Shown here piece by piece: positions 10,898 to 24,337 of a DNA stretch of 64,000 bases. A program made the position numbers and the translations under genes. Positions within the stretch are counted from its first letter, which is position 1. Every line of letters starts with the position of its first letter. The notes below the pieces were generated by a model. That model made no database searches, was not told the DNA's origin, and was given only the letters and a program-made list of their open reading frames with translations. Origin of the DNA: Lampris incognitus (lineage: Eukaryota > Chordata > Actinopteri > Lampriformes > Lampridae); assembly GCF_029633865.1 (NCBI RefSeq), contig NC_079224.1, forward strand, positions 23,430,895 to 23,494,894. Reading direction: 5' to 3'.

Positions 10898-13078
10898 GGC
10901 TGAGAGGTTTACTTTGAGTGGTACGCCATTTGGTGACGTAACGGCACTATTTGATAGTGCACAAAGCTCATCCATACAAAGTATGAAGGCAAGCATCCTC
11001 CGGTTGGCGCTCATTGTGGAAAACAATGTTAAACAAATGGATAGTAGGAATAACAAATAGATAATAAAAAGCAAAGGGGCGATACTAGTCCATCATACAA
11101 CGACATGGTGATATATTGCAGAAACAAAATCCCCGTGCAGCGTTTTTTTCCCCTCTCACTGTCACGTTTTTCTGCCAGAGAAAGACGCCATATATGTACA
11201 CTCTATGTACATATAGACATATATTGTGTCCAGATGAACTGATTCAACTTTTTTTTAATTTTCTTACCTGGATTATTGAGCATGCATAAAGACGCTATAC
11301 ACACTCCCTAAATCGTGTGTATTGCTCTTCTCCAGCAGGTGTCGCCAGGTTCAAGGGGTGAGTCACACAGATTTACTCAATCTGGACAACGTGAACTCAA
11401 AATCGTGTTTGGACTCGGTTCCAGCACGATCACTGATTTGTTGGCCTTGAAGTGCGTTAAAAAAAAGAAAAAAGAAAACCACGGGGTACTTCTTTAAAAT
11501 GTCCACGAGAAAAGAAGTGCCAGACAGAGCAAGGATTATGCTGTGAATAACTAGTCCCCGTACAGTTTTATCCACGGCCGAAACCCCGCGGGAGCATTTG
11601 GTAATTTGGGATTAGACATCTCATCTGTGGGGAAGGAGTGTCCATATGTTGGTTACATCGCGACACTGAAGGGGTAAGTGAAATTGCAACGTGTTAGTTA
11701 AAGGAAAACAATTGAGAAAGAAATGTCTTAAATGGTACGACGTCTACTACGATTATTTGGGATTATGTATTTAGATGATATGGATTTTACATAGTATGTC
11801 GTGTTCTGAGGAACTTTATTTACTACTTAATTCTCGGGTTGTCGATTTACCAAGGTTGCTTATGTTATTGCCTCTTATCAATAATATACTATATTTTTGT
11901 CATTTGGGTGATCTTTCAAACGTATTTTTTATTGAAAGCGCGGTTTCTTTGCATGTGCCTTCATCCATCCATCAAGCCACCCAGTCGACTTCATTAAGTA
12001 CATTTCCGCCCCGAGTTCTTTTTTTCTCTTCTTTTTGACGGCTCTGCATCCTGAAACTTAATGACGTACAGTTCAATATATCCTGGTCAAGACAACTCCC
12101 TTTAAAACAAATAAAGTCCCTGTTATATCCTTGTTTGCTTATTCTACTTCAAGGATCTTCTCCACATCACCAGTGATGGATTTATGAGTAAATTGCTTTC
12201 ATTCAGACATTTACAACCTTGTTTTATGTAATATGCGGTCATGGTAGTTTACCTAAATGCTGTAAGAACAGTTTTCAAAGTAAAAACACATTGGGATGCC
12301 TTTCTGTCTGACATGACTGTCTTGTATTACCTGATCTAGGGTCAGATCAGATTTCAAACTTTCCCATACGTGTCCCAAATATTGTACTCTGCTAGGAAGC
12401 TCACCCTTAACAGGCTAAGGGAGCCCCATCTCTAACTTTAACTATGCTATTGGCTAGATCACTGTGTTGCAACTGATGAAATGGCATGACGGTATTTGGT
12501 AGGAGGTTCCTCAACTATTAAACACATGCTTTTCAGTCATGTCAAACATCTTGATGTCCACTGCGGGTGTCTGTATATCCTCACATCTGCCTCTGCTAAG
12601 CCAAAATCCAGTGCTTCCTAGGCAGATGATGGGTGTGAGAAACTCAACACTTAAATTGCTTCTATCTTCCACGAGTTTCTACTCCAAAATAATGCACTGG
12701 TGAGAGCCATCAGCACCTTAGCATGAACATGATAGACCAACACAGTCAAATTGAAACATACGTAGTTTAGTTTTCCACAGGGAGGCTGAGTGGATGTGGC
12801 CTTTTACTTCGGGCCAAACAATATATTGCCTCAGAAAGATTTTCTCCTCTTAATACTTGTTGCAAAGAGTTCCATGGGTAATATGGATAAACGATAAATG
12901 GTTCTTAATTTCACTATTCACCCACAACTGATTAGTTTGTTTTGCTGGTTTTGCAAGTAAAGTGTTCAAAAAGTGAAATGTTCAAACAGCATATTTTTCT
13001 ACTCATATAGCATTCTCTATAATATCAAAAATAAAATAAACTAGTAAGATTTTGAAAGAATTAGGTAAAGTCAGTCAA
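10898..13078. other. Non-coding stretch right of imp3
   Basis: I see no recognisable exon. A 26-base remnant at 11227-11252 matches the terminal repeat of the inverted-repeat element at 47594-48436. The rest is AT-rich and appears unique within this window. Confidence 0.45.
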
Positions 13079-13350
13079 GTTTATTTGTACAGCCCAAAAT
13101 CACAAGGTAGTCCCAAAGGGCATTGCAATCAGTACAATATACGACAATAAACGACAATAAACGACACCCTCTGACCTTGGACCATAGACTCAAATGAGGA
13201 AAAACTAAAAGAAAAACCTTATCAGGGAAAAAGAAAAATGCGAGAAATTTCATGAAGAGCAACAGAGGAGGGTCCCTCTTCCAGGACAGAGAGACATGCA
13301 ATATAGGTGTTGAATGTACAGAATACACAAGAACAACAGAATCATAATGT
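13079..13350 (+). repeat. Interspersed repeat of the TTTATTTGTA type
   Basis: It begins AGTTTATTTGTACAGCCCAA and later contains GACCTTGGACC, GGGAAAAAGAAAAAT and GAGGAGGGTCCCTCTTCCAG. This order matches a repeat I know from many teleosts. The family class is uncertain. Its first 40 bases resemble the left arm of the palindromic element at 59375-59463. Confidence 0.65.
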
Positions 13351-13559
13351 AATGTCATAGATTACACACAAAGCATGGTACTGTACAATACATACAGTTA
13401 ATGCATAAAATGAAATGTAAAAAATAACATCCTGAAATTGACCTGTATTTATCCCCTTTGTGTTAACAACTTAAATTGAGCCAGGTATATTAAATCCTAA
13501 GTGATCACACTAAACATGTTTACAGGGGCCACCTGTGTTGACCTTTGAACCCATAGCAC

Positions 13560-14530
13560 CATAGACATTAGCAGGTTTGTGAGCTCTCACCAGTGAAACA
13601 GCACATCAGATCATTCCCCCTATCATGAACACCAAGACACTGCCCATGGACATTAAAGATGAAGATGCTCACAGACAAAGCTTTAAACCTTTCAAGCAGC
13701 ACTTCTAAATCCATTGTCACGACATAGGAAAAAAATACATGGGGCAGCCCAGACACTGCTAAGATCAGGCCATCCTACCAGGATGAAACTGTCCACAGAT
13801 CAGCGTGCCATCAGCACTTCACAGAAATCAGTGAGAACAACTAGAAGGAACCCACTTTTGAAAGAGCCCAACACGAAGTCATGCTTGGAGTTTGCTAGAA
13901 GCCATTGGGGGGGGAAATCCGAGACCTTCTGGAAGAAGATTGTTTTTATCTGATGAGACTTAAGACATGAAGTTGAGCTCTTTGGCCTTAAAGCAATATT
14001 TGATGTGAAACAAACAGCCCAACACCCGTCAATCTTCAAGTTGGTAGTGACATGTTTTTAGGTTGCATTTTAGCAGGAGGGAATGGAAAGCTCATTACCA
14101 TCAAGGGCAAGATTGACAACACAGGTAAATTACATGCAAATGCCTGAGGAGAACCTCTTTCATTCAGCAAGAGATTTGAGGTTTGGGTGAAGATTCAAGT
14201 TCCAATTGACCAAATGACCCAAAACACACCAACACTCACCACTAAGGAATGACTTTTTTTTTTAAATCAATGTTAATATTCTGGAATGGCCAGGCCAAAG
14301 CCCAAACATAATTCCCACTGAAAATTTGTGACATTAACTTGAACACTTCTGTTCACCAACACTTATGTAATTTGGCAGAGTTGGAATAACTTTGCATTGA
14401 GGAACGGGCACAAATACCAAACTCCACCCGTGCAAAGCTCATACAAATGTACCTGAGAAGACTCAAAGCTATAAATGCTGCCAAATGCCCATCTACAAAG
14501 TATTGACTCGGGGGTGGGGGTGGGGGCTCT
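13560..14530 (+). mobile_element. Degenerate Tc1/mariner transposon
   Basis: Decayed transposase fragments read in order: a helix-turn-helix-like stretch near 13790-13850, then CLEFARSHWGGKSETFWKK near 13890, then a segment around 13955-14040 corresponding to the family's ELFG region, and finally AAATGCTGCCAAATGCCCAT and ACAAAGTATTGACTC near 14480-14510, the usual 3' end. Frames are interrupted by many stops and shifts, and terminal repeats are not clear, so this is an old dead copy. Confidence 0.8.
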
Positions 14531-15670
14531 CTCGCTTGCATCTCTGTCTCCCTTTCAGTTGCATTGTGAGGCGGATGAGAAATAAAGGTGTCTCATTAGA
14601 AATAATGCCTTTTGAATTTGTGAGTTTTGGCTTATTTTCTGTGTGCTCATGATCGAGAGACTCTCTTTTACCTGCACAGAAGAATCACCACTTGATCCAG
14701 ACCCCCCTCCCCCACTCTGATTTCATCGACTGATACAGTACTGCAGACAAATTTATACAATATTCTCCGATATCACTACATTTAAATGATCAAGATATTA
14801 GATGGCAGTATGACATAAAAGGGCCACGCCCCCTCCCCCCACCCCTCTTCATTAGGGGCCCCTCAAACACTTGCTGTGGTGGTGCTCTCTTGTACTTGAG
14901 CTGAGGGGTGAGACCCACCCGTATAGGTTATTTTCTGTGTCCTTTAAATTGCCATCGCATGTGACGTATTCCATTACGAGCATAGCTTTCGGGGAAACTG
15001 GTTTGCACAGATTATGTGCCAAAGATGAAGGGCTTCATTGTGTCTGGTGACAATGCTAATAGCAGGTAGGCTCAGAAAAGCTACAGCTCCTTTTTCTACA
15101 CAACTGAAGTTAAGATTAAAACGTCCAACCTAGACCCACAACTGGATATTAGCCCACTCGGAGAAGTCTCAGATGAAGCCCCCGCTAACAATAAGGTACG
15201 AATAAGGGGTCGAGAGGTGAAACTTCTTGTGAATTCATGGAGTTGTAAAACATAAATGTCCCATGTCATTGTACTGTTCCGAGTTACATGATTGTTTTTA
15301 ACAGCTGATGAGCAGTGGTTAGTGACAGACTTGCATGGTTGTTGGCTTTTTAGGTAGTTCTGCAGCAACATATCTGAGACCTCTTCTAATAGAGTTGAAA
15401 TTGTATCTTAGAGTTGGCATGCACGTATTTTTGATTAAATTCTAAGAAACGGTTGTGTAAGCGTTAGCAACATTGGCTTCTTAAAGTAAGAAAGAAGCAA
15501 TGTCTATAAAATGTGCTGGGCTGTTTAAATGGAGGCACTGTGATTTCTGTAGCCAACTGATTTTGTTCTGTAAGTGAAACATTGTTCCTCATGTGTAGTG
15601 CAATGTTAATAAATGTTGATCCAAGGGTATGTGGACTTTATGGGTTGGTTTCAGTGCCATCCCCCCTCCA

Positions 15671-15741
<71 letters not shown>

Positions 15742-16089
15742 AACACACACACACACAGAGGGGGATTGTGCGGCCATGCCCTAGTGGTCAGAGCGAGCGG
15801 CGGGTTTACATAAGGAGTCTAGTGTGTTGGACACCCACCACACCTCTCTGCTCTGTCATCACTTCTTCAGCCTTGATAGCTTGTCACATATCCCCCTCCC
15901 CCCCTTCTTTTCCACAATAAAAGGATTTATCCATTAGAAATTATAAAGGCTGCCCTCTTTATGATCTAGTTTACCGGACTTTGTCTCTGTGGTGGCCATT
16001 AAAGCTGAAAACAGATTTATACATTCACTCTCCCGATTTCATCGGTGTCTTCAGTGAGACTGTGATCTGCTACACAGTCATACCTATTA
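14531..16089. other. Non-coding stretch between Tc1 relic and gypsy element
   Basis: It holds a CA microsatellite (15673-15757) and C-rich tracts near 14700 and 14830. No exon was recognised and no element boundaries are clear. Confidence 0.45.
15673..15757. repeat. (CA)n microsatellite
   Basis: A CA array interrupted once by AAAC units near its right end. It generates spurious threonine-histidine frames. Confidence 0.96.
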
Positions 16090-16253
16090 TGTTCAGTCAA
16101 TGACCACACCGGGAGCCACGTTTATAACGTTTACTTAACCAACATCAACTCATGACACTTTCCACCTTGCTGTAATTCACACTGCCCCCTGCCCTTCTTA
16201 AAGGCACAGTAACTGCTAGTGCTTAACCATACAAGTCAGACTTGAGCATAACA
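16090..16253 (-). repeat. 3' LTR of the gypsy element
   Basis: A 164-bp terminal repeat with TG/CA ends, about 97% identical to 23905-24068. A purine-rich tract lies next to it on the internal side. A clear target duplication was not found: TATTA on the left and ATACC on the right do not match. Confidence 0.9.
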
Positions 16254-16304
16254 CTACCTAACCAGATATAGAATTTTCTCCCCCCCAACCCCCCTTGCAA
16301 AAGT

Positions 16305-16375
16305 AACATAACATAACATAACATAACATAACATAACATAACATAACATAACATAACATAACATAACATAACATA
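16305..16375. repeat. (ACATA)n pentanucleotide array inside the gypsy element
   Basis: About 14 uninterrupted ACATA units lie between the integrase C-terminal region and the 3' LTR. It is a simple repeat expanded within a retroelement's 3' untranslated part. Confidence 0.93.
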
Positions 16376-18446
16376 TCGGTCCCTACCCTAGATGTCCCTT
16401 AACCATTCGTAACATAGTCCCTGTGCCAGACAGGCGGAACCCTCACCCTCTGAGGGCAAGCAGGCTGGGGAGCAGGGCCTGAGAATGGCAGTGGGTTACC
16501 ACCCACCCAGTTTGCCTCCGGTCTGGGCTGGGCTGGGTTTGAATGGGCTACAACCCTATGCAGGCGGTTTGAGTGCCAACGAGTACCATTGTCCAGTCTG
16601 TAGGTAGCCGGTCCCAGCTGCTGAGTCATTTGATGGGGCTCCGACCAGTATGACCACAGCTTGTTCTGGCGGTGGGCGTGTTTGATCCTGCCCCAGTCCC
16701 CCACAGACAGAGAGGGAGGCGTCAGCGGGAGGGAGGCATCGGACAGAGAGGGAGGCATCGGCAGAAGGCATCGAACCTCTGTTTCATCCGGGCCTGTGAA
16801 CTTCGGACCTGAGCTCTGGCTTTCTGGAGCCCTGGGCTCTCATGTGCAGTGGCTGGCTCCGCTCTCAAGTGGTCCAGTGGTTGCTTTAGTTCCCCGCCCG
16901 ATCATGAGCAGAGCCGGTGTCACCCCCGTGGCGGAGTGCTTGGATGCCTGGATAGTCAGGAGAGTTTGGCTGTGTGCAGTGCTGAAGGTTTTCCTTCCTC
17001 CAGACAGGCTCGAATTCCATTCTTGAGAGTTTTGTTCAGTCTTTCCACCCCTCCATTACTCTCCGGGTGGTACACTGCTGTCCTGATGTGCTTGATGGAC
17101 TGCAGTAACAGGAACTCTGAGAACTCCGCCGATGCAAATTGGGGTCCATTGTCTGTCGTGATGACACTGGGCAGGCCCTAGCGCCCAAACAGCTTTTCGA
17201 GGCGGTCGATGATGGTGTGTGAGGTGATGGAGCCCAGTTCGATGGCCTCTGGCCACTTTGAGTGAAGGTCATGCATGACCAGCAAGTAGTGGGCATGTGC
17301 AGGTGCCCCGTGGAGCTCTCCACAGAGGTCGATCTGGATATGTTCCCATGGCGTGGACGGCCACGGGGTTGGAGTGAGGGGTGCTGTGGTAGGCTGGCTG
17401 GTTTTCCCACTCAGAAGGCAGCAGGTGCAGTTACGCACCAGCTCCTCTGCGTCAGTCTATGTGAGGCCATCACACAGTGTCTCGGCAGTGCTGCTTCACC
17501 TTGACGGCCCTCAGATGCCCATCATGTGCCATTTGCAGCACTCTGGCCCTTAGAGTCTCTGGTACAATGGCGCAGTGGCCATGGGAGAGGCACACCTCCC
17601 TCCAGCAGGTGAGCTCATCGCAGACTTTATGGTAGGGGAGCAGCCTGTCATCCACATTGGCAGGCCAGCCATCCAGGATGTAGGCACGAAGGGTTGTGAG
17701 TGTCTCATCCTCAGCTGAGGCCTGTTGCAGCTCGGCCAGGGTGACTACTGTGCTGAGGGGCCCATGCAGTATGAGGACACTGTCGTCGTCATCGTCATCG
17801 TTGTCATCATCCTGTGGCGTCGCCCCTCTTACCTCTTTGGTCAGAGAGATGGCTCGGGACAGGAGGTCGGCCACCATATTGGTACACCCCGGCATAAACT
17901 CGAGTCTGAAGTTGTACTGATTCAGCCTATCCACCCATCTCAGTAGCCTCATGGTCCTGTGTCCCGAACCTTGGGTCGCCAGCAGAGCTGTCAGCGCCTG
18001 ATGATCTGTGCGGCTAGTGAAAGCCTTGCCGTACAGGTAGACATGCCAGCATTCGCATGCCCACAGGCAGGCAAGAGCTTCCCTCTCCCCCACTGAGTAC
18101 TTCTGCTCTGCTGGCATGAGTGCCCACGAGGCGAAAGCCACTGGATGCTCTACCCCCTCATGGACCTGGGAGAGCTCTGCACCAAGTGCCACCCCGAGCG
18201 CATCACAGGTGACCATGGTAGGCGCAGTCAGGCTGAAATGGGCCAAAGTGGGCGGGGATGTGAGCTGCTGTTTGATGATACCCACAGCCTCCTTCCGTAG
18301 CAGCTGGTGCAGGGGGGTCGTTGGGTCGGAGTAGTGTGGCATGAAATGGCGATAGTAGGCAGCCATCCCTAGAAAAGAGGACAGCTGGGATGGTGACTGT
18401 GGGTCCGGCAGGGACAGACTGGCCTCCATGTGGGACATGATTGGGG

Positions 18447-21400
18447 TGGGGCTGCAACGATTAGTCGACATAATCGACGACGTCGATCATAAAAACTCGT
18501 CGACGCAGAATTTTAGCTTCGACGCGTCGTATAAAAACAATCAGAGCCAGTAACGTTAACTCAAAACCGCACAAATGTTCATTTGTAACTGCAATGCCCT
18601 ATAGGAAGTGCTGGAGGCAGTATCGCTTCCATCGTCTGATATAACTGCATTTTGCATGAACGACGAAGAGAAGAAGAAAGCGTATGAACGATGGCGGAAA
18701 GGAGAGCGAATGAGGCTAATGAAGAGCAAAAACCAGCGAGACCGAGACTATAAAAAGTCTGTGAGTATTTCACAGATGACAAGCCAAAGAAGTCAGTTAA
18801 ATGCAGAATATGCAAAGCCGAATTGGCATTCCACAGCAGCACTACGGCGATGCACGAGCATTTGAAACGCAAGCACCCTGGAGCCACGATGATTGCTACT
18901 TCGGATCATGGGTAAGTTTAGCTAGTTAGCCACAGTATCGTAATGTTTACGTTAGCTTAAGTTACATGTTGGAAAACAGAACGTCTCAAGGGTGATGCTT
19001 GCTAAGCGAACGCTATTTCAGTTATGTGGATTCTGCGTATCCACCAACGAGCTGTATGTAACATTAGCTAAACAGCACCAAGCTTGCAGCATAGCACTCT
19101 ACAGCTTAGAGTTGTTTAGCTCCGTCATTTATCACCGAGTGTCGTGTTTTTGCAGACTGGAGTATTAACTAGCTAAGTTAAGATTGCTAACGTTAGCTAA
19201 ATGTTAACGAGTTCTAACATTCACTGACTGCAGTAACTTACTGCGCTATGGGCTCTAGGTTTCTTTTTTTCAGTTGAAAAAAATTGAACTTTTTGGGCTA
19301 AAGCGCAGGCAAGACTGCAGAGACGGGGAACGTTAGCACCATCTAACATTAGCTAGCTATCTTACGTAGCTAGTCAATCTGCAGTCTGCAAAAAAACACG
19401 ACACGGTACTAACGTGAGCTGTGTGTAGCCTAGACAGTCAACTAGCTTTCCCAGTGCGCTCTAATCAGCTGTAGCTTGTCGTAGCGTTAGCTAGTTAGAC
19501 TGGGTTGGAGCATATCAATAATTCAGTTGTAAGATATTTATTCATTTAAATGGTTTAATTGGTATTAGTCAGTACACTAAGATAAACTGATACCATAGCC
19601 TACAAATTGTGATGATAATTAATACAGCTTTCTGTTTTGTTCTCTTTCTATTTTAGTACTAAGCAAAGGCGTGTGGATGAGTTCATCCTGAAGAGAGGCT
19701 CATGCACCCCTCAAATGGCTGGAGTCTTAACAGAGAGCATCCTCAACATGCTCGTCAATGACATGAGACCAATATCCATGGTTGAAGATGGGGGATTTAA
19801 GCAGATGGTCACCACATTCCATCCAGGTTACACCTTACCTTCCAGAACTCATTTTACTAAGCTTATGGAGGGAACGTATGAAGCTACTTTTGGTAAGGTT
19901 AAAGATGCTCTTAAAGCAACCAAGAACAAGATTGCCCTGACAACTGATGCCTGGACCAGTGTCGCGACAGAGGCATATCTTGGCATCACCTGTCACTTTA
20001 TAAGTGATGACTGGGAGCTCACTAGCTTCTGCCTTACAACCACGCCACTCGAAGAACGGCACACTGGACCCAACATTGCTGCATGGATTGAGCAGGTTGT
20101 GGAAAGGTTTGAGATCCCTCCAAGCAAGATTGTGGCAGTTGTTCATGACAATGGCTCCAATGTCGTACTGGCTGCAAACATCTTGCAGGAAAAACATGGG
20201 TGGGTGTCTATCCGCTGTGCAGGCCACACTTTACAGTTGGTGATCAATCGTGCACTGAAACACCCTCAGATCAGTAAAGCACTGGGAGCAGCGAGGTGTC
20301 TCGTCAAGCACTTTAAAAGGAGCGAACTGGCTTCAAGCAAGCTTAAGACAAAGCAGAAACAGATGGGGACCCCAGAACACAAACTTGTCCAAGATGTCTC
20401 TACCAGGTGGAACAGCACCTATTATATGGTGACTCGCATGCTGGAACAGAGATGGCCACTGACTGCGACTCTGTCTGACCCGGCAGTAACACAGAGAGGG
20501 AAACAATACCTAGACCTCAAAGCTGATCAGTGGACCCTGCTAGATGAACTGGCCAAAGCTCTCCAGGCCTTTGAATGTGCCACTGTCTACTTGAGTGGTG
20601 AAAGCTATGTGACAGCCCCCACCCTGCCTCCACTAGTCAGAGGGCTTTTGAAGTCCACCCACACTGCCTATGATACAGCTCCTGTGCAGGCCTTCCAGGT
20701 GGCTGCTTCAGAGGAGACCACTGCACGCTGATCAAGAGAGGTCACCATCACAGATGATGACCCAAGCAAACAGATCATTGCAGCTGCACTAGACCCACGA
20801 TTTCGAAAACTGAAATTCCTGACACCGGAGGAGAGGTTCAGTGTTCAGAATAAAGTACAAGCTCTGGCCCTACAGTCCAAGGATGGGAGTACAGTGAATA
20901 ACCAGCACACCAGTGGGAATGAAGAAGCCACAGCAGCATCAGCTGACAAGGATGCCACAGACTCAGCTGAGGGAACTACAAATAGGTCTGTTTCAGCTCT
21001 CGATTCACTGCTTGGATGTGACTCAACAGACAGTGACAGTGAGACCAATGATGAACAGGATGCGCGCAACCAAGCGATCAGTAATGAAGTGCTGATGTAC
21101 TTCAGAGAGCAGCCCCTCTCAAAGACAGAAAGTCCCCTGTCTTGGTGGAAATTGAATGAGGCAAAGTATCCAACCCTTGCATCACAAGCCAAATCGTTTT
21201 TGTGTATTCCAGCTACTTCTACTCCCTCTGAGCGTCTCTTCTCAGCAGCTGGGAACATCGCCTCAAAGAAGAGAGCCAGCCTCACTCCAGAGCACGTCGA
21301 CATGCTCACGTTCCTGCACTGCAATTTAAAGTGTTTATGAACTGCAGGAGATCAGAGTAAGACACACATATACACACACACAGCTCCTCTCACTCACACA

Positions 21401-22013
21401 CAGCAAACAAAAGACCTACAGGTCTGTCTGAGCTGACTCATTCTCCCCTCCTTTGGAGATGGTGGAGCCTAGTGAGTGGATCCACGTCCCCCTCCTGGAC
21501 CAGGTTAACAGCCCCATCAGAACCGCGGTGCTGGGGCAGAGGCTGCTATTTTGAGTTACTTTTAAAACATTATTTGCATATGATCTTTACGTTTTGACTT
21601 GCACTTAATTTGTATTATTTAATTTATTTATTTTGTTTTTATTATGATTGATAATGCATTTACTTTCATTTGTATTATTTCATGTATTTATTTAGTTTTC
21701 ATTATGATTGATGATGCATTTGATTAAACAAGTAGCTCCAAAACAAGTTCCAAATTCAAATGTTTCGTGAGTCATTATTTTAATTCGCTATGGGATCATG
21801 TTATGTTAAGGCAGAGAGACACAGGGCGACATTCACAAGTGTGCAGACTTAAGCGTGTGAGGTAAAACGTGCACTGGAGCCCGGAAGAGGATCCGCGCCT
21901 TCAGGAAGCAGAGATGGAGGGTGTGAAAGAAATAATCGTTAGATTAGTCGACTAATCGAAAAAATAATCGACAGATTAGTCGACTACCAAAATAATCGTT
22001 AGTTGCAGCCGTG
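18447..22013 (+). mobile_element. hAT transposon copy 1, inside gypsy pol
   Basis: The element is 3567 bp with a perfect 8-bp target duplication GATTGGGG (18439-18446 and 22014-22021). Its ends are TGGGGCTGCAAC and GTTGCAGCCGTG. The transposase exon 1 (18691-18911) encodes a BED zinc finger (CRICKAEL, then HLKRKH). An intron of about 745 bp ends TTTTAG at 19656. Exon 2 from 19657 carries ALTTDAWTS, VVHDNGSNVV and DVSTRWNSTYYM, and the C-terminal dimerisation part STPSERLFSAAGNIASKKRA ends at 21340. Two in-frame stops are visible, TAA in the BED exon (CTA TAA AAA) and TGA at 20729-20731, so this copy cannot make full transposase. It is Ac-type hAT by motif. Confidence 0.95.
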
Positions 22014-23904
22014 GATTGGGGTGATACCCCCCTTGGAGAGCTGGAAACCCAGGAACTCAACTTCCTTGGCACTAAACACACACTTCTCAGTGTTCAGTGT
22101 GACCCCGTGTTACTTGAAGCGCTGGAAGACCTGTTCTAGGTGAGCATCGTGCAGTGTGGCGGAGGGTGCGTGTACAACCACGTCATCCAGGTAGATGGCG
22201 ACCCCCTGAATGCTAGCTAGGATGAGTGACATTTTCTTAAAACAGCTTGGGGCTGATGGCAGCCCAAAAGCCATGCGCTTGTATCTGAACACCCCCAAAT
22301 GTGAGACGAAAGCTGTGAGGTCCATGCTGGCAGGTGCCAGGTGAACCTGCAGGTAGCCATGGCGTAAATCCATTTTGCTGAAAACTATGGAACCATGGAA
22401 ATGGCTAGTCAGCTCCTCAGCTGTGGGGAGGGGGTATTTGTCGGGGATGATGCTTTGTTGACATCCGTCAGATCCACCACCCCGCTTCTTGGCTATCACC
22501 AGGTTGGAAATCCAGGGTGAAGCATTGACTGGTTCGATGATGTCCTCCTTCACCAGGCGGTGTATCTCTTCTTCCACTCCATCCTGGAGGGCCAGGGGAA
22601 TGCTTCGTAGTGGCTGGATTACCGGACGGACTGATGAGTCCACAGTAGGCTGGTGCACAAACCCAGATATGCAGCCCAGTCCTCCGAACAGTTCTGGGTA
22701 ACGTTCGGGCCAGGAGATGGACACCTGCAGGACATACAGGCCCACAGCATCAGTCAGTGTAAAGTCCAGGGAATGGAACAAGTCTAGCCCCATGATGTTA
22801 GCCCCTTTCTGTGTGATGTATAACCTGGTTTCAGGGACGTACTAGTGATTATACTCCACGGGAAGGCAGACTACTCCCAAAGTGGCGATGGGGGCATGGC
22901 CGTAGCTCGGTAACGAGTTGGCTGCCGCTTCCAGGGGCACGTGACGGAAGAGCCGGTCATATGTGGGTTTGTTCAGGAGTGGCACCTTTGCCCCCCCCCC
23001 CCCGTGTCAACAAGGAGCGGTATGTAGGCTCCGCCCACAAGGCAGGTGCAGAGGCTGAATGAGGCTCTGAACTGCGTTGATAGGAACTGCAGCAGCCTGT
23101 GCGTCTGCAGGGGGGGAGCGGCACCAGCGTGCAAAGTGATTCATCTTGTTGCAGTTATGACTGCTTGCCAAGGGCAGGACATGACTTGTCCCGAGATACA
23201 TGCTTTGTGGAGCCACAGTTAGTACAACGCTTGGGCCCACTCCCCCTAGACCCCTTGTCTTCCACTCTTTGCACATCAAAACTGTCACCGTCCATGTCAG
23301 CCGCCCCTGCCGTCTCCTGGGCAACAGTAGGTACTTTAAGCAGAGACGCGTTTAAGCAGTGAACTGCCGGTAGCAGTGACGTCACGGGCTCCTGCGCAGC
23401 GCGAGAGAACTTGTGCGCTTCCAGCAGAGCCGTTTCCAACGGCTTCCCAATCACTATAGCGTCAGATAATGTCACGGAGTCTGGTTCGAGTAACAGTCTT
23501 TCCCCCAGCCGAGCACAAGACGTTTTCTCTATTAGCTGATCAACTATAAGTCCATCCTCCAATGCCCCGAAGTCACAATGCTTTGCTAGCCCACGTAAGG
23601 CAGAGACGAACTGGCCCACTGGCTTACCAGACTTCTGGACTCTCTGGCGAAACTCAAACCGGTGCATACGTCGGCTCCTTCCTGAGCTGAAATGGGACCG
23701 TAGAGCGGGTAGCCGCAGCATAGGTGTCATCCGCCACCGAGAGTGTAGCGAAAATACGTTGCCCCTCCTGACCGAGGCAGTGCCGCAAGAGCGCACACTT
23801 TCTAGCTGCTGCTAAATCCGAATGCCCCAGAGCCAGTAAATAGTAATCAAACAACGATATCCATCGGTCCCAGGGAACAGCTGGGTCCTCGACGCCAAAT
23901 ATTA

Positions 23905-24068
23905 TGTTCAATCAATGACCACACCGGGAGCCACGTTTATAACTTTTACTTAACCAACATCAACTCACGACACTTTCCACCTTGCCGTAATTCACACTGC
24001 CCCCTGCCCTTCTTAAAGGCACAGTAACTGCTAGTGCTTAACCATACAAGTCAGACTCGAGCATAACA
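23905..24068 (-). repeat. 5' LTR of the gypsy element
   Basis: A 164-bp terminal repeat, partner of 16090-16253. Internally it is followed on the minus strand by TTTGGCGTCGAGGACCC, a plausible primer-binding region; I cannot assign the tRNA. Confidence 0.88.
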
Positions 24069-24337
24069 ATACCCAGACGTTGTTTTCACCAAACCACCAG
24101 CAGGCCAGTACGAAAGATGAGAAGCAAGCATGACACTAAAACCAGACGAGCATGCTTGTACCTTAAACCACAGTGGTATTGGTGGATTGGCTGTCGGTAC
24201 ACGGCGACCTTTTAATACTGATATAGAGGGGAGGGGTGTATGGCGAGGATGTGGGGGCTAGGTGCAGTGAGCATGTGCAAACAGTCCGCTGAGGACATTT
24301 TCAGTCACAACTCGCAGCTCTCTAAGACCTTGTAAAA

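Larger units (their letters stand above)
16090..24068 (-). mobile_element. Ty3/gypsy LTR retrotransposon (fossil), split by a hAT
   Basis: This is a minus-strand element with 164-bp LTRs of TGTTCA...ATAACA form. Parts in element order are a gag-like region with a zinc-knuckle-like motif (about 23910-23150), reverse transcriptase (about 22800-22110, with YLDDVVVHA), RNase H (about 18440-17500, with TDHQALTALL and ADLLSRAIS) and integrase with a C-terminal region (about 17440-16400). An ACATA pentamer array lies near the polypurine side at 16305-16375. The hAT at 18447-22013 sits inside pol. The element is broken, with several breaks besides the hAT. The LTRs differ at about 5 of 164 positions, so it is moderately old. 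Confidence 0.9.

Noticed and set aside
16305-16375. Pentamer array considered as a CRISPR or satellite array
   Set aside because: It is a plain five-base microsatellite without spacers, inside a retroelement.
19835-20227. Minus-strand 130-codon frame inside the hAT, repeated in copy 2
   Set aside because: It is the antisense shadow of the conserved transposase and recurs only because the element is duplicated.
20845-21324. Minus-strand 159-codon serine- and valine-rich frame, also at 30079-30558
   Set aside because: It is antisense to the transposase C-terminus, with no independent homology.
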